Notes: a model not told the origin generated them from the letters alone. Positions 9,307 through 18,033 are shown, counted from the first letter of the stretch. The stretch: 64,000 nt of DNA from Streptomyces rhizosphaerihabitans (GCF_025399795.1 NZ_JAODTZ010000038.1:31650-95649), one strand, 5' to 3'. Numbers and translations are program-made.

Positions 9307-10680
9307 CAGGGCTTGATCAAGTTCCGTGGGCGTCCGGATTGTTGGTGATGCCCAGGATGGGGAGTGCTCGTTGGGGCTCGTCGCGGATCGCCCGGGTGGT
9401 CTTGGCGATGTTGTCGGCTCCGAGGGTTTTCAGTGCGCCGATGGCGAGGTTGCGGAGGGTCGCCATCGCCCGTGGTGCGGTCCCGGCGTGGACGGTGGAG
9501 GCGTCCTCGGCGAAGGTGACATCCCTGATGTGGTGCGAGGAGTTCTCCACGCCCCAGTGCCCGCGAATCGCGGCGGCCAGATCGGCGGGACCGGCTTGGT
9601 GGGCGTCGAGATTTGTGACGGCGTAGACACTCTCACGGGTCTCACGCCGGCCGGTCTGCTTGCGGCGGCGGTGGATGCGGATGGCCAGGCGGGCGTGGGG
9701 AAAGGCGATTCCGCCGAGTTTGTCGGCGATCGAGCAAGTCTTGATTGAGCGGGACTCGCGGCGTCCGTGTCCAGCCCCGGAGGCGGTGTGCTGGACTGCG
9801 ATGGACTGCCAGGGCAGGGCGGCGAGTTGGGCGTGGACGGTGGGCTGGTTGGTCTTGATCACGGCGATGTAGTGGGCCTTCTTGGTCTCGACCAGCCAGG
9901 AGATGTTCGACTTGACCGAGTGCAGGGCGTCGAAGGTGACGACGGTGCCGGTCAGGTCCAGCGGTGCCAGCAGTGGACAGAAGTGTGTGGTTTCGTTCGT
10001 CTTCGCGCCGACTTCTACCTGGGCAAGGGTCACGACGGTGCCGTGGGTGACCGCGGAGAGCAGATGTCGGCGCGTCGCGGTGAGACGGGCTGATCCCTTG
10101 AGTGCCTTGCCGTCGACAGCGATCACACGCGACGGCCCGAACCCGGAGGGCGACGAAGCCTGGGCGGGTTCGGTGGCGGCGCGGTGCCGGTCGGCCAGGT
10201 AGGCGCCGACCGCCCGGTCCAGGGCGTCACCGTCAACAGCCCCCAGCACACGGCCGATCGTGGCCGGCGGAGTGCGCCGCCATCTGAGCAGGTGGCGGCG
10301 GATCCCGATCGCCGTCAGGAGTGCCGTCGAGGCACGCTGGCTCCACTCGGCGAGTTCGTCGATGCTCCTGGCTCCCGAGACAGCCGCGCAGGCGCACACC
10401 AGCAGGATCGCTGTGAGTGAGTACCACCGGCCCCGCCGTGCGCGCGGGTCGGGCACCGAGTCGAAGTAGGGGCGCAGGTCGGCGATCCGGCCGCTGTCCA
10501 GCGGGCCCAGTTTCACCAGCACGGCAGGTATGGGAGAGGATGCAGCAGCAGGCACGGGCCACCTCATGATCATCTGGCTTAGACACCACAATGATCACGA
10601 AGCCCGTGCCTGCCTTGTTATGCGCCCCAACCGGTCACAACCCGACCAGCCGCACGACCCCGGAACTTGCAACCGCCCTG
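9307..10680 (-). mobile_element. ISAs1-family insertion sequence, complete copy
   Basis: This 1374-bp element has imperfect terminal repeats. Read inward, the left end begins CAGGGCTTGATCAAGTTCCG and the right end begins CAGGGCGGTTGCAAGTTCCG, matching over the first six and the CAAGTTCCG block. It contains one transposase gene. A 12-bp hairpin (10548-10559 with 10602-10613) encloses the transposase start region and could limit translation by read-through transcripts. Confidence 0.85.
9317..10573 (-). CDS. ISAs1-family DDE transposase
   Basis: A transposase of about 418 residues with the N-terminal DDE_Tnp_1-associated region (PDPRARRGRWYSL near 45) and a DDE catalytic core. The three acids are in AVDGKALKGS, TFDALHS and GHWGVENSSHH followed by VTFAEDAS. 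The start is uncertain among ATG 10573, ATG 10567 and GTG 10555, none with a clear ribosome-binding site. The stop lies ten bases inside the left inverted repeat. All catalytic residues are present, so this copy may supply transposase to the deleted copy at 12.4 kb. Confidence 0.88.
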   Translation of the reverse strand: MIMRWPVPAAASSPIPAVLVKLGPLDSGRIADLRPYFDSVPDPRARRGRWYSLTAILLVCACAAVSGARSIDELAEWSQRASTALLTAIGIRRHLLRWRRTPPATIGRVLGAVDGDALDRAVGAYLADRHRAATEPAQASSPSGFGPSRVIAVDGKALKGSARLTATRRHLLSAVTHGTVVTLAQVEVGAKTNETTHFCPLLAPLDLTGTVVTFDALHSVKSNISWLVETKKAHYIAVIKTNQPTVHAQLAALPWQSIAVQHTASGAGHGRRESRSIKTCSIADKLGGIAFPHARLAIRIHRRRKQTGRRETRESVYAVTNLDAHQAGPADLAAAIRGHWGVENSSHHIRDVTFAEDASTVHAGTAPRAMATLRNLAIGALKTLGADNIAKTTRAIRDEPQRALPILGITNNPDAHGT

Positions 10681-11051
10681 CAACAGGGCCTCCCGGAACG
10701 CTCGGAATGGGGTCGCACCCCCGAGCTACCAGGAGGCCCTGCCTTCATGCGCGTACGGCCGGAAGATCACCCGACCAGGAACTCCGTTCGACCTGCAGGT
10801 TTCAAGATCGGTTGAGATGCGGCTTCTCACTGCAAGCGACGCCTCACCGACCTCGACTGAACCCACCACCCCGTTGATCCGTCAGATCACGAAGTACGAC
10901 TGGAGTACTGGGCCACGAAGAGCACCCTGCGCTACGCCCAGCGCCACCCCGAACTCCTCATCGGTTTCCTGGCCGGAACCGGCCTGGAACTTGTCGCCCC
11001 CGCGTCAGCCCGTAGTCAGAGATCAGCATCAGCGGGGGTCTCGCCACGCGA
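10681..11051. other. Cargo DNA without a clear gene
   Basis: Transposon-internal DNA. In one plus-strand frame near 10905-11010 a short stretch (STLRYAQRHPELLIGFLAG) looks protein-like, but it has no start, no family match I can name, and runs into the lipoprotein 3' end on the other strand. Confidence 0.35.
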
Positions 11052-11501
11052 TCAGCCGTGGACGGTCTGCTTCACACCGTCCTTGGTGGTGATGTCCACG
11101 GACATACGCCACCTCGTACGCTTGCCAACCGTGACGGTGACCGTGTCCGCGAATTTTCTGCCGCGCAAATCCTTCGCCTTGATGCGGGCGCCGAACGTGG
11201 CGCTGTCGTCGCAGCCACCGACCTCGGCGCTGAGGCCGGTTCCGCTAGTGACAGTGAGACCGCCAGGTCCGAGACAGTCGTAGCGGACGCCTAGTTCGGC
11301 GATCAGGTCAGCAGAAACAGGAAGTTTGACCGTCCCGGGTCCGAGATGGCCCGGCGTCTCCTTTCCGCTGTCAGGACGGTCCGGATCAGACACCAGCACT
11401 GATTTCGACGGGCTGCCCACAGGAGCCCGATTTCCCCCTCCCCCACACCCGGCGGCCAGGATGACGATGACTGGCAGTACGGCCAGATGTCTTCTGCGCA
11501 T
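11052..11501 (-). CDS. Putative secreted lipoprotein
   Basis: A 149-residue protein with a lipoprotein signal: RRRH n-region, hydrophobic AVLPVIVIL, and lipobox LAAGC, so Cys19 would be lipidated and the protein anchored outside the membrane. The remainder is a small hydrophilic domain with two further Cys (YDCLGPGG and GGCDD) that could form a disulfide. I recognise no family. Its ATG at 11501 shares one base with the stop of the upstream secreted-protein gene (TGATG), implying translational coupling and a shared function. Confidence 0.75.
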   Translation of the reverse strand: MRRRHLAVLPVIVILAAGCGGGGNRAPVGSPSKSVLVSDPDRPDSGKETPGHLGPGTVKLPVSADLIAELGVRYDCLGPGGLTVTSGTGLSAEVGGCDDSATFGARIKAKDLRGRKFADTVTVTVGKRTRWRMSVDITTKDGVKQTVHG

Positions 11502-12010
11502 CAGCTCTTTCCGTGCCAGGTTTCGCGACCCTTGTAGAGCAGCCGCGCTGATCCACTGCGCAGCACCTTGGTGCTGCAGTTGGGCTGCGTCTGGTTGTAG
11601 TTCCACTTCGTGTACCTGAGCTTCACACCCGCGTGCAGGTAACCGTGCCTCATGTTGTTCGGCACCTTCCACGACCACGTGTAGGTCGAGCTGTTCGTCC
11701 ACTGCCATGCGAAGTGGTAGTCGAACGACGCCGACGCCTTGACGAAGACCACCTTCGCTTCGCCCGTGATCGCTCCGCCCACGGTGGACGTCGTCGTCTT
11801 TCCCTTGTGGAAGGTGATGCTGATTGTCGTACCGCTGTCGCCGCCGGAACGGGGTTCCAGGTCCCGGTAGTAATTGTGACTGCCGGAAAAATCGTAGCCC
11901 TTGGTCATCGGGCAACTCATGGGCACAGCGGCGGACGCAGGTGTGGAGCTGATGACGGCCAGTGCCGCTGCGACACAGCCTGCCGACATGATTCGCGAAA
12001 TTCGGCGCAC
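11501..12010 (-). CDS. Putative secreted protein, cargo of the composite transposon
   Basis: A 169-residue protein with a Sec signal peptide (VRRISRIM start, hydrophobic AGCVAAALAVI, cleavage after PASA). The mature part is rich in Thr, Ser, Tyr and Trp and reads like a beta-sheet domain (FDYHFAWQWTNSSTYTWSW). It has two Cys, in VPMSC and PNCST. No family is recognised. GTG 12010 is preferred because GAGGGGA precedes it; ATG 12040 would add ten residues. It is the first gene of a two-gene operon whose second gene is a coupled lipoprotein. The mature domain vaguely resembles inhibitor-like or toxin-like beta proteins, but that is speculation. Confidence 0.75.
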   Translation of the reverse strand: MRRISRIMSAGCVAAALAVISSTPASAAVPMSCPMTKGYDFSGSHNYYRDLEPRSGGDSGTTISITFHKGKTTTSTVGGAITGEAKVVFVKASASFDYHFAWQWTNSSTYTWSWKVPNNMRHGYLHAGVKLRYTKWNYNQTQPNCSTKVLRSGSARLLYKGRETWHGKS

Positions 12011-12040
12011 GCGTTCCCCTCGGTTTTCTTTGGTCGACAA

Positions 12041-12371
12041 CGGCCTCTACAGCCGCCGAGGAGAGACCCTAGCGCCGACTCCCACCTCCGTTCGCACGGT
12101 TGAGCGAAACCTGAGGTGCGGCGACAGGCGGGACCGGGTCGCCCGTTCGGGTGCTGGTGCCCCAGTACTCCAGTTGCACTTGGCGATCTGACGGATCATC
12201 TGGGTGAAGGGTTCAGTCGAGGTCGGTGTGACGTCGCTTGCAGTGAGAAGCCGTGGCGGTCACGCTTTTCGGCTCTGACTCAATTTCTGGATGCTGTTGG
12301 TGATCTTCACGCGGTGAGGTGAAGTCTGCCGGCTGTCCGTGAGTCGATGTTCTCGTGGTGCTGCACTGGTG
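12041..12371. other. Promoter side of the cargo operon
   Basis: About 330 bases upstream of the secreted-protein gene, up to the deleted IS copy. No gene is seen. The region must contain the operon promoter; I could not fix a confident -35/-10 pair. Confidence 0.4.
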
Positions 12372-12901
12372 CAGGGCTTGATCAAGTTCCATGGGCGTCC
12401 GGATTGTTGGTGATGCCCAGGATGGGGAGTGCTCGTTGGGGCTCGTCGCGGATCGCCCGGGTGGTCTTGGCGATGTTGTCGGCTCCGAGGGTTTTCAGCG
12501 CGCCGATGGCGAGGTTGCGGAGGGTCGCCATGGCCCGTAGTGCGGTCCCGGCGTGGACGGTGGAGGCGTCCTCGGCGAAGGTGACATCCCTACAGCCGCG
12601 CAGGCGCACAGGCGCACACCAGCAGGATCGCTGTGAGTGAGTACCACCGGCCCCGCCGTGCGCGCGGGTCGGGCACCGAGTCGAAGTAGGGGCGCAGGTC
12701 GGCGATCCGGCCGCTGTCCAGCGGGCCCAGTTTCACCAGCACGGCAGGTAGTGGGAGAGGACGCAGCAGCAGGCACGGGCCACCTCATGATCATCTGGCT
12801 TAGACACCACAATGATCACGAAGCCCGTGCCTGCCTTGTTGTGCGCCCCAACCGGTCACAACCCGACCAGCCGCACGACCCCGGAACTTGCAACCGCCCT
12901 G
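12372..12901 (-). mobile_element. Internally deleted ISAs1-type copy (MITE-like)
   Basis: This 530-bp element keeps both terminal repeats and about 220 bp (left) and 310 bp (right) of near-identical sequence from the 9307-10680 copy. It lacks about 845 bp of the middle of the transposase gene. The junction near 12591 reads CATCCCT then ACAGCCGCGCAGG, with a local duplication of aggcgcac. It cannot make transposase but could be moved in trans. It forms the right end of the composite transposon. Confidence 0.85.
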
Positions 12902-12910
12902 ACCGAGGCC
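12902..12910 (+). repeat. 9-bp target-site duplication, right copy (ACCGAGGCC)
   Basis: Identical to 9298-9306 and directly abutting the right inverted repeat of the deleted IS copy. Confidence 0.75.
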
Positions 12911-13226
12911 TGATGCGGAGGATCACCCCGACCACTTGAGCCGGTCCGCCACGACTGCTTCACCCAATCGCACTTCGGCCGCTTCTCCGCCCTGACGCCC
13001 GACTTCCCCTGCAGGCAGGGTCTTTCACGCTGCGAGAGGGTGACACTATTGTTCAACTCCCGCAACTATCATGCGGTGCGACCAAGTCTCGGTGATCGAC
13101 GCATCGCACTCGGATTCTCCCTCGGACCCACTGTCAACGGTGAATTGCCGGCACAGGGGTGAATCACCCATTCCCGTAGGGCTTTTGACACCCGAACGAC
13201 AAGATGCCCATTTTGGAGATGTGACT

Positions 13227-14081
13227 GTGGAAGTTCTGCGCTATGCGGCGTTCACGACCGACCCTCAGGGTGGCAACCCTGCCGGAGTGGTGCTCGACGC
13301 CACGGGTGTGAGCGCCGACGAGATGGCAAGAATCGCCAAAGACGTCGGCTACTCCGAGACGGCCTTCCTCGTTCCCGGCGAAGGCGATGACATGTCCGTG
13401 CGTTACTTCAGTCCGACTGCCGAAGTGCCTTTCTGCGGTCACGCCACCATTGCCGCCGCAGTCGTCCACGCCCATCTGCATGGGGTCGGTGAGCTCACTT
13501 TCCACACGCGGGCCGGCCTCGTCCCCGTGCGGACCACAAGAGACAAGTCGGGCCGCATCACCGCGACTTTGACGAGCGTGCCACCCCGCACAGTCGCGAT
13601 GTCGGACGAACAGCTCACCGCTCTGCTGAACGTACTGGGCTGGAAATTGCCCGACCTCGATCCCGCCCTGCCGCCCAGAGTCGCCTACGCCGGCGCCTGG
13701 CATCCTGTACTGGCCGCCGCGGACCGCGCCCGCCTGGCCGCTCTTGACTACGACATGCACGAACTGGCCGAGCTCATGGACCGGCACGGATGGGTGACCA
13801 TCGACCTCGTCTGGCGAGAATCCCCGGAGGTCTTCCACTCACGCAACCCGTTCCCCACCGGGGGCGTGTTCGAGGATCCGGCCACCGGGGCCGCCGCCGC
13901 AGCACTCGGAGGCTATGTCAGAGAACTGGGCCTCGCTCCGCTACCCGCTCAGATCACGGTCCGCCAAGGAGACGACATGGGGCGACCCAGCACCATCACC
14001 GTCACCGTCCCGGAAGATCCAGAGACAGGCATCGCGATCACAGGGACGGCCGTAGCCATCGAGTCCTCATCAGCGCCCTAA
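13227..14081 (+). CDS. PhzF-family isomerase-like protein
   Basis: A 284-residue protein of the PhzF/diaminopimelate-epimerase fold. The N-terminal half has the conserved GGNPAGVVLD segment and the catalytic Glu in GYSETAFL (about Glu44). FFCGHAT-type sequence appears as VPFCGHATIAAA near 72, and the C-terminal signature EDPATGAAAAALGGY near 225. PhzF itself isomerises an intermediate of phenazine synthesis, but most members in genomes without phz genes have unknown substrates, and no phz neighbours are present here. GTG 13227 is chosen because GGAG lies nine bases upstream; GTG 13221 is too close to it. Confidence 0.88.
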   Translation: MEVLRYAAFTTDPQGGNPAGVVLDATGVSADEMARIAKDVGYSETAFLVPGEGDDMSVRYFSPTAEVPFCGHATIAAAVVHAHLHGVGELTFHTRAGLVPVRTTRDKSGRITATLTSVPPRTVAMSDEQLTALLNVLGWKLPDLDPALPPRVAYAGAWHPVLAAADRARLAALDYDMHELAELMDRHGWVTIDLVWRESPEVFHSRNPFPTGGVFEDPATGAAAAALGGYVRELGLAPLPAQITVRQGDDMGRPSTITVTVPEDPETGIAITGTAVAIESSSAP

Positions 14082-14383
14082 GGACTGTCCACGGCGGTTG
14101 GTGACAGGGTGCGCTGCTGATCGGTCTTGAAGACGGGTGAGGGCCTTCTGGCCTGGTGTGGATCGCGACATCTGCACCAGCGACAGAAGGACCCTCGAAC
14201 CACACCGCAGTGCAACCCTGGCTGAGACCGGCTGCCTGCGCCTGGCCCTCCACGTCGTCAAAGACGGCCGGCCGCGGCGCCGACCCGCCGAACGCTTCCA
14301 GGTCTGCCGCCTCGCTCGCACCCAGGCCCAGCAACAGCCCAAGGCCGTCACCTGACCGCGTCGGCGCCCACGCCGGAGCAGGA
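14082..14383. other. Intergenic, no gene seen
   Basis: About 300 bases between two convergent genes. Short open frames occur on both strands, but none carries a start signal or a motif I can assign. IS debris is possible. Confidence 0.35.
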
Positions 14384-14764
14384 TCACCGCTCCTGCTCGA
14401 GCCATTCCCGTACGGCGAGCGCACGCTTCATACGGGCCGCAATGGCAGACTTCGCTGTCGCGTCCAGTGTCTCCGGCAGCTCCTGGAAAGCGGCAGGCAG
14501 GACATCGAGCAGGCCCAACACCTCCTCGCCGGTCCGGACCATGAGCAACAGCTCGCACCGCCACTGTGGTGACAGTTCCGGTCGATGGCCGAGCCGATGC
14601 TCCATCGCCGGGAACAGATGGTGAACCGCCTCGGCCGCCGCGTGCTTCCGCAGCCAATCGGCCGGGAGGCGCTGGCTGAAGCCCAGACGCGCCGCTTCCT
14701 CCCCCAGCCGCACGAGCCGCGCTGTGTCGACGGCCCGGATCGTCCGCGGCAGCACTGCAGTCAT
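14384..14764 (-). CDS. Hypothetical protein, 126 residues
   Basis: I do not recognise the family. The frame has a helical, cytoplasmic-looking composition with one conserved-looking core (LRKHAAAEAVHHLFPAMEHR and a WRCELLLMVRTGEEVLGLLD stretch) and a charged C-terminus ending WLEQER. There is no signal peptide and no membrane segment. ATG 14764 is the first good start; the frame upstream has none. It is convergent with the PhzF-like gene. Coding is supported by third-position GC bias and the absence of a better overlapping frame. Confidence 0.55.
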   Translation of the reverse strand: MTAVLPRTIRAVDTARLVRLGEEAARLGFSQRLPADWLRKHAAAEAVHHLFPAMEHRLGHRPELSPQWRCELLLMVRTGEEVLGLLDVLPAAFQELPETLDATAKSAIAARMKRALAVREWLEQER

Positions 14765-14919
14765 GCCGCGATCATGCCACCACGAGACACCGGTGGGACC
14801 GCCTCGCACCGACAGCCGGAACCACTTCAAGGGTCTGGCACAAGTTCCGTGCGCTGGTCGCTGACGTGACGTCACTGGCATGTGGACAAGGCCGTGAAGT
14901 CAGGCGTACGGGTTGGTGG

Positions 14920-15007
14920 TCAACGGCCGGTCCGACCTGAGGAGATCTACGCCCCGCTCACCGCCTACCAGGCCATCCGCATCGCCGTCACCGACGCAAC
15001 CACATGA
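14920..15007 (+). pseudogene. IS4-like transposase C-terminal scrap
   Basis: A short plus-strand frame reading RPEEIYAPLTAYQAIRIAV ends at TGA 15005-15007. It resembles the C-terminal helix of streptomycete IS4-type transposases (EIYALLTAYQALR). Only about 28 codons remain, so it is a relic. Confidence 0.35.
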
Positions 15008-15029
15008 TCATTCGCGGTTGGTGCGTTGG

Positions 15030-15725
15030 TCACTTGAGGGTGCCATCGTCTACCGAGCCCGTCGGCCGGCTCGGGCGGATTTCGGCCTCGATGTGGGCGA
15101 GTTGGGCGGCGAGGATCTCTTCGAACGCGGCACGGCGATCCACCCCGAGGGGACGGATGTCACGGGCGAAGTGGGCCAGGGCCGGGAAGCGTTCGGGGTC
15201 GGCGCCCAGAACCGCCACGCGGAACAGCTCCATGCCCTGTTCGTACTCTTCGGGGGTGACGGTGCTGACCCCGGCCTCGGAGGCGATCAACGCCGCGACG
15301 AGGACCACGAGCCGGTGGTAGCGCGCCGGGATCTCCTCGTCGGGCAGCCCCGACGCGCGCAGGGCCTGCAGCACCTCTTCCATGACCAGCCGGGAACCGG
15401 TGCCGCTTGATGCGTAGCGTCCCCAGACCGCGGCGAGCTGCGGCTGCCGCCCGAACGCCTCTCTCACATGCAGGGCCAGGGACGTGATGCGCTGCTTCCA
15501 GTCGCCTTCGGGGCGGTAGCCGTCCATCGCGGCCAGAAGAATCCGGTCGGCGACCGCGCGCAGCAGTTCGGTCTTGCTACGGAAGTGCCGGTAGAGGCTG
15601 GAGGAATCGGTGCCAAGGGCCGCAGCCAGCTTGCGCACGCTGAACGAATCCGCGTCGCTCGTGCGCAGCAGTTCCGCCGCCGCGTCCAGGATCTCTTCGG
15701 TTGACCAACGCCTTCGGCCTGCCAT
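15030..15725 (-). CDS. TetR-family repressor
   Basis: A 231-residue transcriptional repressor. The N-terminal TetR helix-turn-helix covers residues about 10-56 (STEEILDAAAELL, then VRKLAAALGTDSSSLYRHFRSK). The remainder is an all-helical ligand-binding domain of the TetR_C_1 type (LALHVREAFGRQPQ). It is divergent from the serine-hydrolase gene with 172 bases between the two starts, and a palindrome at 15771-15787 sits between them. Autoregulation and control of the hydrolase are therefore likely; the ligand is unknown. Confidence 0.9.
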   Translation of the reverse strand: MAGRRRWSTEEILDAAAELLRTSDADSFSVRKLAAALGTDSSSLYRHFRSKTELLRAVADRILLAAMDGYRPEGDWKQRITSLALHVREAFGRQPQLAAVWGRYASSGTGSRLVMEEVLQALRASGLPDEEIPARYHRLVVLVAALIASEAGVSTVTPEEYEQGMELFRVAVLGADPERFPALAHFARDIRPLGVDRRAAFEEILAAQLAHIEAEIRPSRPTGSVDDGTLK

Positions 15726-15770
15726 CTTGCTCCTCTCGCCACATCTCAGCCTAGCCTATGCACTTGGCGT

Positions 15771-15787
15771 TGCACGCACCGCGTGCA
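15771..15787. promoter_or_regulatory. Palindromic operator candidate for the TetR regulator
   Basis: TGCACGC-ACC-GCGTGCA is a perfect 7+7 palindrome. Further TGCAC/GTGCA half-sites lie at about 15759-15763 and 15794-15799, giving a cluster of half-sites inside the divergent promoter region. This fits a TetR operator. Confidence 0.65.
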
Positions 15788-15897
15788 TAATGAGTGCATG
15801 AGCATGCCGGGCGGGCCGGCATGCCACTCGTGCCCTGTTGCCCGGGTCAGGCGACCGATGCGGAGCTCACCCCGGGGAACACGAAAGGACGCATGAC

Positions 15898-17028
15898 GTG
15901 AAGAGCCCACTGGATTGCGCGGCACTGAACGCAGCCATCGAGAACGTCCACCGCGCCGGGATGCCGGGACTGTTCGCCGAGGTGCGAGACAGCGACCAGG
16001 TCTGGCGCGGCGCCGCCGGGGTCGCCGATGTTGTCACCGGCCGTCCCGTCACTGCCGACATGCGGCACCGCGTCGGCAGCATCACCAAGACCTTTACCGC
16101 CGCCGCAGTTCTGCAGCAGGTCGAGAGCGGTCGGATCGGCCTCGACGCACCGATCGGCCGGTACCTTCCGAAGCTGGTTCCCGGAGAACGCGGTGACGCG
16201 ATCACGGTCCGGATGCTGCTCAACCACACGAGCGGCCTCGCCGAGTACCTCCCGTACGCCTACCCCTCCCTCAAGGCGTATCCCGCTCTCGCGGACACTG
16301 GACCCCAGAGCCTGGACGACCACCGGCTCACGCGGTTCGACCCTGCCGACCTGATCGAGATGGGGGTCACCGCACCTGCCGTCGGCACCCCGGGCGGTAC
16401 TCCGGGCGGTACTCCGGGGGTGTACTCCAACACCAACTATCTGCTCCTCGCCCACCTTCTGGAACAGGTGACCGGCACTCCGGCCGAGCGGTACATCACC
16501 CGGAACGTCATCGAGCGCGCCGGGCTCCGGGACACCGAACTCCCCACCGGACCGTACGTCGACGGGCCGCACTCGCAGCTCTACGAGGCGTGGTTCGGCA
16601 TGATCGACCCGCCGCGCGACTACAGCGTCTACGACATGTCATGGGTGGGGCCGTCCGCCTCGCTGATATCGACTGTCACGGACCTCAACCACTTCTTCGG
16701 CATGCTGCTGGCCGGCGAGATCGTCAGTCCGTCGTCGCTGGCGCAGATGCAACGCACCGTCCCGGTCGTCTCCCAGGAGGGCAGGACGATCGACTACGGC
16801 CTCGGCCTGCACCCGATGGAGGCTCCCGGTCAGGGCACCTTCTGGGGCCACGGCGGTACGGTCTGGGGTGGTGGAGCGCTGGCCATGACCCGTGCCGACG
16901 GCAAACGGCAGATGTCCGTCGCGGTGAACCTGCAGAGGTGGAACAGACTCGACTCCTCCGGCAGGCCGCAGCCCCATCCCATCGACGACGCGCTTGTGAC
17001 TCTGTACCGCGTGGCGATGTACGGCTGA
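15898..17028 (+). CDS. Class C beta-lactamase-like serine hydrolase
   Basis: A 376-residue member of the serine beta-lactamase/DD-peptidase fold (Pfam Beta-lactamase; esterase or peptidase activity also common). The nucleophile motif SxxK is GSITKTF near residue 62, the YxN motif is YSNTNY near residue 179, and the third motif is HGGTVWGG near 318. No signal peptide is seen, so it is probably cytoplasmic, unlike resistance enzymes. GTG 15898 is chosen because AAAGGA precedes it. A tandem GGTPGGTPG insertion (16396-16425) lies just before YxN. It is divergent from the TetR gene. Confidence 0.88.
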   Translation: MKSPLDCAALNAAIENVHRAGMPGLFAEVRDSDQVWRGAAGVADVVTGRPVTADMRHRVGSITKTFTAAAVLQQVESGRIGLDAPIGRYLPKLVPGERGDAITVRMLLNHTSGLAEYLPYAYPSLKAYPALADTGPQSLDDHRLTRFDPADLIEMGVTAPAVGTPGGTPGGTPGVYSNTNYLLLAHLLEQVTGTPAERYITRNVIERAGLRDTELPTGPYVDGPHSQLYEAWFGMIDPPRDYSVYDMSWVGPSASLISTVTDLNHFFGMLLAGEIVSPSSLAQMQRTVPVVSQEGRTIDYGLGLHPMEAPGQGTFWGHGGTVWGGGALAMTRADGKRQMSVAVNLQRWNRLDSSGRPQPHPIDDALVTLYRVAMYG

Positions 17029-17334
17029 CCCAGCAGGAAGTCGGTGAAGCCCAGTGGCTGACCGAGACCGTGGGCGATGGGTTGGTGGCACCGTTCAGTC
17101 CGTACCTGGACCGCAGCGCCCCGACCCCTCTCCCTCTGCTCACGTCCCCCTTGCTCACGTCCCCCTGCTCACGGCGAACCGATCAGCACCCTGGAAGCCG
17201 CCTGCTGAACCGTTGGCCGATCTCATTCCGCCTCGTCCTCGTCGAGATCGCCCGCACCCGTGTCGCGCGGCGGGCGCAGGCCGTCGTCGACCGGGTTGGA
17301 GGCACGGAAGCTGTGGCGGCCGAGCGCGTTGAGG
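17029..17334. other. Intergenic with a small tandem repeat
   Basis: No gene is supported. A triplicated tgctcacgtcccc-type unit lies at about 17137-17172. Confidence 0.4.
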
Positions 17335-18033
17335 TCAACGAGTAGGTGTTGCCCCTTCATCTCGCCTGTGCGCGGCGTTGGTAGCGAGCAGTTCCCGCAG
17401 CAGTTCAACGATGAGATCGGGCTGTCCCACGAACGGGGAGTGGCCCGTCTGCCACTCGCGCACGTCGGTGCAGCGCGAGGCCATCTTCCGTTGCAGGCCA
17501 GGGTCGATGGCCCGGTCCTGTGCACAGATGACGTAGGTGGAGGGCGTGCGCTTCCAGCTGTGGCACTCCGGGACTCCCCGTCCGCAGCCGGGGGCTTGGG
17601 CACGCAGTAGGTCAACCGCCCATGCGGCGAGAGGTTCGGGACAGTCGCCATAGAGAGTGGCAGCGGCCCGGTCGGCGTACAGGCTGGTCGAACCGTCGGG
17701 TTCAGGGCTGATTGCGTCCTGGAGCTGCGGGGACGTCCCGCCCAGACCGGCCGCGCTCTCGCCGACGTCCGGCACGAAGGCCGCCAGGTAGACCAGGTGG
17801 CTTGCTCCGCGGACCCCGGTGATCACCGACCCGCCGTAGGAGTGACCGAGCACGATCGGGGGCTCCGGTAGTGCGTCGACGGCAGCCTGAACCGCGGCTG
17901 TATCAGCGGGCAATGAGCCCCGGTGGAGCTCGGGAACGACAGCCTCGCTTCCCGCGGTCCGCAAACGCTCTGCCACCACGGCGAAGTGCTCGGGACGGTG
18001 ATACAGGCCGTGAACGAGCACCACAGCGGGCAA
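17335..18033 (-). CDS. Alpha/beta hydrolase (esterase-like)
   Basis: A 232-residue alpha/beta hydrolase of the small esterase/salicylate-esterase-like group. VVLVHGLYHRPEHF gives the oxyanion HG, GHSYGG near residue 65 the nucleophile elbow, and HSPFVGQPD near 207 the catalytic His; an Asp in ICAQDRAI completes the triad. The start appears to be TTG 18033 behind AGGAGGGG. The nearby GTG is out of frame, so the weak start codon with strong ribosome-binding site is notable. The sequence around the lid (CGRGVPECHSWK) differs from well-known members. Confidence 0.8.
   Translation of the reverse strand: MPAVVLVHGLYHRPEHFAVVAERLRTAGSEAVVPELHRGSLPADTAAVQAAVDALPEPPIVLGHSYGGSVITGVRGASHLVYLAAFVPDVGESAAGLGGTSPQLQDAISPEPDGSTSLYADRAAATLYGDCPEPLAAWAVDLLRAQAPGCGRGVPECHSWKRTPSTYVICAQDRAIDPGLQRKMASRCTDVREWQTGHSPFVGQPDLIVELLRELLATNAAHRRDEGATPTR

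Larger units (their letters stand above)
9307..12901. mobile_element. Composite transposon bounded by two ISAs1-type copies
   Basis: A full IS (9307-10680) and an internally deleted copy (12372-12901) lie in the same orientation around 1.7 kb of other DNA. The outer ends are flanked by the same nonamer ACCGAGGCC, while neither inner end shows its own duplication. That is the signature of one transposition event moving the whole 3595-bp unit. The cargo is a two-gene minus-strand operon for secreted proteins. The insertion lies 17 bases after the rph stop. Confidence 0.72.

Noticed and set aside
10681..10690. CAACAGGGCC after the full IS copy as a duplication of CACCGAGGCC before it
   Set aside because: Only 7 of 10 bases match, whereas the nonamer ACCGAGGCC at the far end of the deleted copy is a perfect match.
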